NCBI RefSeq assembly: GCF_014699055.1
Contig: NZ_JACXAC010000005.1
Coordinates: 599,017 to 663,016 of the forward strand
DNA length: 64,000 nucleotides
Direction of reading: 5' to 3'
From: Hymenobacter armeniacus
Lineage (GTDB): Bacteria; Bacteroidota; Bacteroidia; Cytophagales; Hymenobacteraceae
This document shows, in pieces, positions 57,638-64,000 of this stretch. The translations under genes and the position numbers were made by a program. The notes under the pieces were generated by a model that saw only the letters and a list, made by a program, of their open reading frames with translations, did no database searches and had not been told where the DNA came from. Within the stretch, counting starts at the first letter, position 1, and every line of letters begins with the position of its first letter.

Positions 57638-60316
57638 ATGCTGCAAACCCCGAGCAATTTTACCACCGGCCGGAAGGCACTTCCCTTATCTTGGCGCTGC
57701 CGTGGGTGGCTGTTGCTCGTGCTGCTGGCCGGGCCGCAGTTGCTCCGGGCACAGGCGCCGCGTGCTGCCGCGCAAGCCCGGCTGGCCCCTGGCCTGCAGG
57801 CCGCCTTGGGGGCCCGGGGGCTGCAAGCCGTGCGCGTGCGCGTGGCCGACCCCGCCGCTTTCCGCCGCTGGGTGCAGCAGCACCTGCCCGCCGCGCAAGT
57901 GTCGCAGCCCGGTGCCTCGCCCCGCACCCTGGAAGTGCGCGGCCTGAGCGCCGCGGCTGTTTCCCAATTGGCTACCGCCGCTCCGGTCGATTTTGTGGAC
58001 GTAACCGACCGCCAGGCCCACGAGGAGCGCCAGCTCAATAACTCCGACTTGTCGGTGAATGCCATTGCAGCTGTGCACGCGCGCTTTCCGCAGCTGGCCG
58101 GCCAGGGCCTGGCCGTGTCGGTGAAAGAATTGCCCTTCGACCCCAACGACATCGATTTTATTGGCCGGGTCATTAACCCGACTGCGTTTCCGGCCCCTTT
58201 TTCCGACCACGCCACGGCCATGGCCACGCTCATTGGCGGTGCCGGCAACTCCAGCCCATTGGGCCGCGGCGTGGCCCGGCAGGTGCGCCTGACCACCTCC
58301 GACTTTGCGCGCCTGCTGCCCGACGACGGCGCCCAGCTGGCGGCGGCCGGCGTGTCGGTGCAAAACCATTCTTACGGCGTGGCCATCGAAAACTACTACG
58401 GCATCGAGTCGCTGGAATACGACCGGCAGGTGCGGCAGTACCCCACGCTGCTGCACGTGTTTTCATCGGGCAACGTGGGCTCGGCCGCCAGCCCCAGCGG
58501 CCCCTACACCGGCCTAGCGGGCGTGGCCAACGTCACGGGCCAGTTCAAAATGTCGAAAAACACCCTCACCGTGGGCGCCACCGACCCCAGCGGGCAGGTA
58601 GCCAGCCTTAGCTCGCGCGGCCCGGCCTACGACGGCCGCCTCAAGCCCGAACTGGTGGCCTACGGCGAAGGCGGCTCCTCCGAGGCGGCGGCGCTGGTGT
58701 CGGGCATCGGCGTGCTGCTGCAGCAGGCCTACCGCGACCAGCACAGCGGCGCGCTGCCCCCGGCCGCCCTCGTGAAAGCCGTGCTCCTGAACAGCGCCGA
58801 CGACCTGGGCCGGCCCGAAGTCGATTTCGTGAGCGGCTACGGGCAGGCCGATGCGCTGGGCGCGCTGACCACCATGCGCGGCGGCCAGTTTTTCAGTGGC
58901 AGCGTGGCCCAGGGCGCCGAGCAGGTGTTCATCGTGTCGGTGCCCGCCGGCCAGCAGTTCAAAGCCACCCTGGTCTGGAACGACCCCGAAGCCGCTGCCA
59001 ACGCCGCCAAAGCGTTGGTGAACGACCTCGACCTGGAGCTGGTCTCGACCTCGACCGGCCAGCGGTGGCAGCCCTGGGCCCTGAGCAGCACGCCGCGCCT
59101 CGACTCTCTGACCCTGCCCGCCCGCCGCCGCCCCGACCACCTCAACAACGTCGAGCAAATCACCCTCGCCGTGCCCACGGCCGGCACCTACGAGCTGCAC
59201 GTGCGGGGCTTTGCCGTGCCGCAGGGCCCGCAGGCCTTCAGCCTGGCGTACGAAACCAGCCCGACGGCGCTGGAATGGCGCAGCCCGCAACGCGCCGTCA
59301 ATGTGCGGCCGGGCGCGGCTACCCCCCTGCTCTGGTACTGGAACGGCCCGGCCACCGCCACCGGCCGCCTCGAATACCGCCCGGTGGGCCGCGCGCAGTG
59401 GCGGGCCGTAAGCGCCGCCGTGCCGCTCGCGCCCAACCGCTACGCCTGGACCGTGCCCGATACCACCGCGCTGGCGCAACTGCGCTTCGTGGTTGGCAGC
59501 CAGAATTTTACTTCCGATACGTTTGCCATTGTGCAGGCCCCGGCGGTGCAAGTGGGCTACACCTGCCCCGAGGAAACCTTGCTGCAATGGCGCCGCGTGC
59601 CCGGGGCCACCGGCTACCAGGTATACCGGCTGGGCGCCACCACGCTCGTGCCCCTGGCGCAGCCGAGCGCCGATACCGCGCTGGTGTTCAACCAGGCCCA
59701 GATGGCGCAAACGCGCTACTATGCCGTGGCGCCGCTGTTGCGCGGCGTCATCGTGCAGCCCGGTTCTACCATCGACTTTGCTACCCAAGGCACGGCGTGC
59801 TATTTCCGTTCGTTTCTGCCCCGGCAGTTGGTCGACGAGTCCATTCGTTTCGATGTGGAGCTGGGCACGGTGTTCCGGCTGCGCTCGGCCACGCTGGAGC
59901 GTATGGGCTCGGCTGGCTTTGAGGCCGTGCAAACCATCGCCCCGCTCACCGCTGCCCGTTTCTCCTTCATCGACCGGCCGCCTGCTGCCGGGCGCTACCT
60001 CTACCGCGTGCGCCTCGACAACGTAGCCGGCCGGCAATTTTACAGCGGCACCGAAGAAGCCTACCTGCTGGGCTCCGGCCAACTGCAGGCTTATCCCAAC
60101 CCCGTGCCGGCCGGCGCCCCGCTCACGGTGGTGGCCAACAGCGCAACGCCTGTGGTCATTCGCCTCTACGACATGCTGGGCCGTTTCCAACGCACGGCCA
60201 CGGCCGCTGGCCAGATTAACGTAATCGAAACCGAGGGGCTGAAGCCCGGGCTCTACCTGCTACAGGTGCAGCAGGACGACGTGCCCAAGCAAACCCTGCG
60301 GGTTGTTATTCAATAA
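57638..60316 (+). CDS. Secreted S8-family (subtilisin-like) protease with T9SS sorting domain
   Basis: An 892-residue protein from ATG 57638, with a signal peptide (CRGWLLLVLLAGPQLLRAQA). The S8 domain spans about 150-430. Catalytic His is H191 (FSDHATAMATLIGG), the oxyanion Asn is in HVFSSGNVGS, and catalytic Ser is S348 (GEGGSSEAAALVSG). The strand that normally holds the catalytic Asp (VAVLDTG...) reads VSVKELPFDPNDIDFIGR; the aligned residue is E164, so Asp is replaced by Glu unless a nearby Asp substitutes. Beta-sandwich domains follow, and the last 80 residues are a type A sorting domain (QAYPNPVPAGAPLTVV, LYDMLGRFQRT, GLKPGLYLLQVQ). Secreted through the type IX system, probably for protein breakdown. 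Confidence 0.9.
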   Translation: MLQTPSNFTTGRKALPLSWRCRGWLLLVLLAGPQLLRAQAPRAAAQARLAPGLQAALGARGLQAVRVRVADPAAFRRWVQQHLPAAQVSQPGASPRTLEVRGLSAAAVSQLATAAPVDFVDVTDRQAHEERQLNNSDLSVNAIAAVHARFPQLAGQGLAVSVKELPFDPNDIDFIGRVINPTAFPAPFSDHATAMATLIGGAGNSSPLGRGVARQVRLTTSDFARLLPDDGAQLAAAGVSVQNHSYGVAIENYYGIESLEYDRQVRQYPTLLHVFSSGNVGSAASPSGPYTGLAGVANVTGQFKMSKNTLTVGATDPSGQVASLSSRGPAYDGRLKPELVAYGEGGSSEAAALVSGIGVLLQQAYRDQHSGALPPAALVKAVLLNSADDLGRPEVDFVSGYGQADALGALTTMRGGQFFSGSVAQGAEQVFIVSVPAGQQFKATLVWNDPEAAANAAKALVNDLDLELVSTSTGQRWQPWALSSTPRLDSLTLPARRRPDHLNNVEQITLAVPTAGTYELHVRGFAVPQGPQAFSLAYETSPTALEWRSPQRAVNVRPGAATPLLWYWNGPATATGRLEYRPVGRAQWRAVSAAVPLAPNRYAWTVPDTTALAQLRFVVGSQNFTSDTFAIVQAPAVQVGYTCPEETLLQWRRVPGATGYQVYRLGATTLVPLAQPSADTALVFNQAQMAQTRYYAVAPLLRGVIVQPGSTIDFATQGTACYFRSFLPRQLVDESIRFDVELGTVFRLRSATLERMGSAGFEAVQTIAPLTAARFSFIDRPPAAGRYLYRVRLDNVAGRQFYSGTEEAYLLGSGQLQAYPNPVPAGAPLTVVANSATPVVIRLYDMLGRFQRTATAAGQINVIETEGLKPGLYLLQVQQDDVPKQTLRVVIQ

Positions 60317-60349
60317 GTCCACCGCATGCGCCTCAGCGGGCTAACAACG

Positions 60350-60384
60350 AAAAGCCCCGACTCATTGCTGAGTCGGGGCTTTTT
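60350..60384. terminator. Bidirectional terminator between the S8 and M57 genes
   Basis: Perfect 15-bp stem (60350-60364 with 60369-60383), loop TTGC, T runs in both directions, between convergent genes. Confidence 0.92.
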
Positions 60385-60406
60385 GCACAAGCTACCGGCC
60401 GAGGGG

Positions 60407-61216
60407 CTAGTAGATGTAGTTGAGGGCGGTGAGGTCGTTGGCGGTGAAGGGGCGGTTGACGCCGTTGCCCACGCAGGCCAGCATCCAGGAGTTGGGCTCG
60501 GCCGCGGAAGGCGTGCCCGGAATCAGGATGGCCCCCACCGTGCTGGCGCCTTCGTTGGACTTGCGCCCGCCGCAGCTATACTGGCGGTTGTAGTAGTCGG
60601 TGTGGCGCATGCCGATGCAGTGGCCCATTTCATGCGCCATGATGGTGGCGATGTAATTGGTGTTTGTGCTGTTGATGACGTTGGGCACCAGCGTGAAGCC
60701 GGGGGCGGGGTTGCCGCCGCTGGGGAAGCCGCCCGACTGGCCCAGCACGCCCGGGCCCAGGTCGGCCGAGTACTTCACCGGCAAATCGCCGCCGCTCGAA
60801 ACGCGGGTGAAATGCAGCTGCAGGTTAGCGGCATTGTAGCGGGCAATGGCCTCGTCGATGGCCGGTCCATACGCCGCGGGGAACCCGCTGTCCAGACTCA
60901 CGGTCAGGGTGCGGCCCCCGGTGGCATTCACCAGGTTGGTGGTGCGGTATTGCTCCTCGTCGCCTACGCGCAACGTGCCGTAGCCGGGGGCGCTGGCCAG
61001 CAACTCTGGCGTCAGCAGCATGTCGCCTTCTACCACGTAGCCGTTGTCGACGGCGCGCACATCGTCGGCACTAAAGCCCAGGGCTTTGATTTGGCCAAGC
61101 ACCTCAGCAGAGAGAGCTTCGGCTTTGGGAGTAGACTCTTTTTCCTTCGAGCAGGAGGAAAAGGCCAGCATCGAGGCAAGGCAAAGGCCGGCAGCAAATA
61201 AGTTTTTGGTATTCAT
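60407..61216 (-). CDS. M57-family metalloprotease lipoprotein (copy 1)
   Basis: A 269-residue protein. ATG 61216 gives a lipoprotein signal (AAGLCLASMLAFSSCSKEKE), so it is membrane-anchored. The zinc site HEMGHCIGMRH (195-205) is a metzincin-type HExxHxxGxxH and matches the M57 dual-action HEIGH group. Conserved surroundings are VIN...NYIATIMAHEMGHCIG and YYNRQYSCGG. The C-terminal 150 residues are almost the same as in the neighbouring copy at 61392. The N-terminal propeptide-like part (LLTPELLASAPGYGTLRVGD) is also shared, but the signal region differs. Probably digests extracellular proteins. Confidence 0.9.
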   Translation of the reverse strand: MNTKNLFAAGLCLASMLAFSSCSKEKESTPKAEALSAEVLGQIKALGFSADDVRAVDNGYVVEGDMLLTPELLASAPGYGTLRVGDEEQYRTTNLVNATGGRTLTVSLDSGFPAAYGPAIDEAIARYNAANLQLHFTRVSSGGDLPVKYSADLGPGVLGQSGGFPSGGNPAPGFTLVPNVINSTNTNYIATIMAHEMGHCIGMRHTDYYNRQYSCGGRKSNEGASTVGAILIPGTPSAAEPNSWMLACVGNGVNRPFTANDLTALNYIY

Positions 61217-61314
61217 ACGTTGGTTGGAAATGGTGGTGGGATGGTGGAAAGACAAAAGCAATAAACAACAATTGTTTGATAATCTGCTATTTATTACCTG
61301 ACAATAGGATGGCT

Positions 61315-61362
61315 TTTAATGCAAGAGCCCCGACTCATAAGAGTCGAGGCTCTTGCATTAAA
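61315..61362 (-). terminator. Terminator of M57 copy 2
   Basis: A 22-bp stem with one mismatch (61315-61336 with 61341-61362), loop ATAA, between the two tandem copies and 30 bases past the stop of copy 2. It makes the two genes separate transcripts. Confidence 0.85.
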
Positions 61363-61391
61363 TGGGTTGGATACAAGCTACCGGCCGGGGG

Positions 61392-62204
61392 CTAGTAGAT
61401 GTAGTTGAGGGCGGTGAGGTCGTTGGCGGTGAAGGGGCGGTTGACGCCGTTGCCCACGCAGGCCAGCATCCAGGAGTTGGGCTCGGCCGCGGAGGGCGTG
61501 CCCGGAATCAGGATGGCGCCCACCGTGCTGGCACCCTCGTTAGAGGCGCTACCACCGCAGCTGTAGGCGCGGTTGTAGTAGTCGGTGTGGCGCATGCCGA
61601 TGCAGTGGCCCATCTCGTGCGCCATGATAGTGGCGATGTAATTCACGTTCGAGCTATTGATGACGTTGGGCACCAGGGTGAAGCCGGGGGCGGGGTTGCC
61701 GCCGCTGGGGAAGCCGCCCGACTGGCCCAGCACACCCGTGCCGAGGTTCGACGAGTATTTCACCGGCATCTGGGCACCCGAGCTCACGCGGCGAAACTGC
61801 ACCCGCAGGTTGGCGGCGTTGTAGCGGCGGATGGCCTCGTCGATGGCCTGCACATAGTAAGAGTTGAACGAGCTGCTGATGCTCACGGTCAGCACGCGGG
61901 GCAGGCCGGTCACCAGGTTGGTGGTGCGGTATTGCTCTTCGTCGCCCACGCGCAGGGTAGAGTAGCCGGGGGCGCTGGCCAGCAACTCCGGCGTCAGCAG
62001 CATGTCGCCCTCCACCACGTAGCCGCCCTCAACGGCGCGCACGTCTTGGGTGCCGAAGCCCAAGGCTTTTATTTGGCTCAGCGTCTCCTGCGAAACGGCG
62101 GCGGGGGTGGCAGCGGCCTGCTCTTTTTCTTTCGAGCAGGAGGAAAGTGCCAACGTCGAGGCGACGCAAATGGCAGCGGCGGAAAGTACGTTTTGTAGTT
62201 TCAT
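61392..62204 (-). CDS. M57-family metalloprotease lipoprotein (copy 2)
   Basis: A 270-residue tandem paralogue of the gene at 60407. ATG 62204 gives MKLQNVLSAAAICVASTLAL followed by the lipobox LSSC, so it too is a lipoprotein. Zinc motif HEMGHCIGMRH is at 196-206. From VLGQSGGFPSGGNPAPGFTL to the end the two proteins differ at only about ten positions, and the DNA is nearly identical over long blocks, while residues 20-45 and 85-110 (LPRVLTVSISSSFNSYYVQA against LDSGFPAAYGPA) have diverged. That pattern suggests duplication followed by gene conversion. Confidence 0.9.
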   Translation of the reverse strand: MKLQNVLSAAAICVASTLALSSCSKEKEQAAATPAAVSQETLSQIKALGFGTQDVRAVEGGYVVEGDMLLTPELLASAPGYSTLRVGDEEQYRTTNLVTGLPRVLTVSISSSFNSYYVQAIDEAIRRYNAANLRVQFRRVSSGAQMPVKYSSNLGTGVLGQSGGFPSGGNPAPGFTLVPNVINSSNVNYIATIMAHEMGHCIGMRHTDYYNRAYSCGGSASNEGASTVGAILIPGTPSAAEPNSWMLACVGNGVNRPFTANDLTALNYIY

Positions 62205-62580
62205 AGGGTAAACGGGGTTGGTAGTTGTGAAAAATGGTTGAAGGATGGGCCAAATAAGAGCAGAATAATTGTAAATGTCAATGGGATTCAATTCTAAAAA
62301 ATGGAATAATTGCAAAAAACCGCTTCTATTCACCGAATCCTCACTTTATGATTTTACCACGCTGGTTGAGTTGCCAAAATCTTACACGTTTATGTGTAAA
62401 GTGCTAAAAGCAAGATAGAATTGAATCCTGCAAAGTCCAAGTGCATTTTTAGTAGTGGCAAGGCCGTTTTCCCTTGCCGGCCCTGCACTTTCGGGGTGCC
62501 CTTGCCGAAATACGTATCTTTGCTAGGAACCGAATTCTCGCGGAAAACCCGTTTCCGCTCAACTATATATTTTCTGACCA
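62205..62580. other. Divergent upstream region of M57 copy 2 and ricT
   Basis: 376 bases without a gene, A/T-rich in the left half (62205-62420) and G/C-rich toward ricT. Apart from the ricT promoter (62489-62522) no RNA or repeat was recognised. For M57 copy 2 the minus strand has TTGACATTTAC near 62270 but no clear -7 box. Confidence 0.4.
62489..62522 (+). promoter_or_regulatory. Promoter of ricT
   Basis: TTTC at 62489-62492, 22-base spacer, TATCTTTG at 62515-62522, an exact TAnnTTTG match. The leader to the GTG start is about 55 bases. Confidence 0.6.
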
Positions 62581-63981
62581 GTGGCTTGTACTTCATGTTC
62601 TTCCGGCGGTGGCTGCGGCACCAAAGTCGGCGGCTGCGGCTCCAAAGGGGGCTGCAGCTCCGGCGGCTGCACCCGCCTCAATGTATTCGACTGGCTCCAG
62701 GACGTGGAAATGCCCGATTCGTTTGCGGGCTTTGATATCGTGGAAATCCGCTTCAAGGGCGGCCGCAAAGAGTTTATGCGCAACGAGCTGCGCCTGCCGC
62801 TCGTCACAGGCGACGCCGTGGTGGTGGAGGCGGCCGGCTCCGGCTGGCACCTGGGCCACGTGAGCCTGAAGGGCGAGCTGGTGCGCCTGCAGATGCGCAA
62901 AAAGAAAATCCCGACCGACTCCAAGGAAATCCGCAACGTGCTGCGCATCGCCACCCCCGACGACGTGGAGCGTTGGGAAGCCGTGCGCGACCTCGAAAAC
63001 GGCACCATGTTTCGGGCCCGCGCCGTGGTGGGCGAGCTGCGCCTCCGCATGAAGCTGAGCGACGTGGAATACCAGGCCGACCGCACCCGCGCCCTGTTCT
63101 ACTACTCGGCCGAAGACCGGGTCGACTTCCGCGAGCTCATCCGCCGCCTGGCCGATGAGTTTCGCGTGCGCGTCGAGATGCGCCAGATTTCCCTGCGCCA
63201 GGAAGCCGGCCGCATCGGCGGCATCGGCGTGTGCGGCCGCGAGCTGTGCTGCTCTACCTGGCTGCAGGACTTTAAAACCGTGAGCACCACGGCCGCCCGC
63301 TACCAAAACCTGAGCCTGAACCCGCAGAAGCTGGCCGGCCAGTGCGGCCGCCTCAAGTGCTGCCTCAACTACGAGCTCGACGCCTACCTCGACGCCCTTA
63401 AAGACATTCCGCAGGTGCAGCGCCCGCTGAAAACCAGCAAGGGCGAGGCCTACCTGCAGAAAACCGACATCTTCCGCCGCCGCATGTGGTTTGCCTTCAA
63501 GGGCGACAACAACTGGGTGATGCTGGACACGGCCCGCGTGCGCGAGCTGCTGGACCTGAACAAGCGCGGCGAAATCATCGAAAGCCTGCTGCCGCCCCGC
63601 GAAGAAGCTCCCGAGCCCGAAGTGTCGGCCATCGTAGAAGGCTCCCTCGACCGCCTCGACGACAAAATCAAGTCGAGCAGCAAGCGTTCGAAGCGCAAAA
63701 AAGGCAAGCCTGAAGCCCGCGAAGGCGCCGCCCAAAACGAAGGCGCCGAAGCCCGCCCCGCACGCGAGCCCCGCGAACCCAAGGAGCCCCGCGCCGGCCG
63801 CGAACCCGGCGCCGAGCCCCGCGAAGGCCGTGAGGCACGTCCGCCGCGTGAGCCCCGCGAAGGCCGCGCGCCCCGCGACGGGCGCCGCCCGGCCGGTGCC
63901 GCCCCCGGTGGCCCCCGCCCGCCCGAGCAAATGACCAGCCCCGGCCCCGGCGACGCCGACAACCCCACACCGGCCCTGGGC
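62581..63981 (+). CDS. ricT: PSP1-domain protein RicT, truncated by the contig end
   Basis: 467 codons are present and no stop is reached; the frame runs into adapter sequence at 63982. The start is GTG 62581, fixed by an in-frame TGA two codons upstream. The N-terminus is Cys/Gly-rich (ACTSCSSGGGCGTKVGGCGS, nine Cys in the first 30 residues), then TRLNVFDWLQDVEMP, as in Bacteroidota RicT. The PSP1 core (about 65-290) has GGIGVCGRELCCSTWLQDF and LAGQCGRLKCCLNYELDAY, whose Cys residues bind an iron-sulfur cluster in the Bacillus Ric complex. The tail after residue 360 is disordered, with repeated Arg/Glu/Pro units (EPREGREARPPREPREGR). Its role in Bacteroidota is unproven. Confidence 0.93.
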
Positions 63982-64000
63982 CTGTCTCTTATACACTTCT
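63982..64000. other. Sequencing adapter remnant (Nextera mosaic end)
   Basis: CTGTCTCTTATACACTTCT differs from the Tn5 Nextera mosaic end CTGTCTCTTATACACATCT at one position. Read leftward it yields the artefact peptide start MYKRQ. It is not genomic. Confidence 0.95.

Noticed and set aside
62581..62680. Metallothionein-like small protein from the Cys-rich sequence
   Set aside because: The Cys/Gly-rich stretch is in frame with, and continues into, the PSP1 domain. It is the normal N-terminus of Bacteroidota RicT.
62593..63996. A 467-codon leftward frame beginning MYKRQ at the right edge
   Set aside because: Its start lies in the adapter sequence and it is antisense to ricT. MYKRQ is a well-known artefact of Nextera mosaic ends.

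Overview
The window is high-GC Bacteroidota DNA and most resembles Hymenobacter or a close relative in the Cytophagales. The evidence is indirect but consistent. Two proteins end in type IX secretion sorting domains (near 47630 and 60080). Several genes are preceded by the Bacteroidota -7 promoter element TAnnTTTG. The gene families (DUF2723 membrane protein, GWxTD protein, Cys-rich RicT, HEMGH M57 lipoproteins) are typical of the phylum. The genus is an inference. No phage, plasmid, insertion sequence or CRISPR array was seen. The right edge is not natural: the last 19 bases match the Nextera transposase mosaic end with one mismatch, so the contig stops inside ricT.

Layout. 1-11.5 kb: start of an MFS exporter, a small membrane protein, initiator tRNA-fMet with its own promoter and terminator, a carotenoid-desaturase-like oxidoreductase, secreted proteins, an M48 protease, a methyltransferase, a short UvrA paralogue and a secreted protein with an in-frame stop. 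11.5-18 kb: msrB, then a leftward cluster (pxpB, pxpC, pxpA, an NRAMP-fold transporter lacking the metal-binding motifs, an NCS1 permease, a small PH-like protein) that looks like uptake and cleavage of 5-oxoproline or a related cyclic amide. 18-26 kb: M1 and M20 peptidases, then a leftward set with a glycine betaine type ABC transporter (the binding domain is fused to the permease and circularly permuted), an acetyltransferase and a second peptide deformylase. 26-37 kb: amidohydrolase, DUF1028 protein, M28 and M3 peptidases, pirin, GH43 glycosidase, bacilliredoxin, EamA protein. 37-55 kb is mainly housekeeping: recQ, kdsD, manC, rlmB, GWxTD protein, DUF2723 protein, birA, rsfS, ftsH, LUD protein, lpxH-like phosphoesterase, zinc alcohol dehydrogenase. 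55-64 kb is surface and secreted: an NHL beta-propeller protein with a broken NHL remnant behind it, an S8 protease with a T9SS tail, two tandem M57 protease lipoproteins, and ricT.

The most striking non-coding feature is two families of dispersed intergenic inverted repeats. Family A (motif GTAGAGACGCAA) has arms that are themselves palindromes, like bacterial REP/BIME elements. Family B (motif GTCATGCTGAGC ... GAAGCATCTCT) forms long hairpins with 30-45 bp arms. They lie between genes, twice inside the pxp-associated cluster, and family A twice supplies the stop codon of the neighbouring gene.

Functionally the window combines peptide and amino-acid scavenging (M1, M3, M20, M28, M48, M57, S8 enzymes, 5-oxoprolinase), osmoprotectant uptake, envelope biosynthesis (KdsD, ManC, LpxH) and membrane protein quality control (FtsH).
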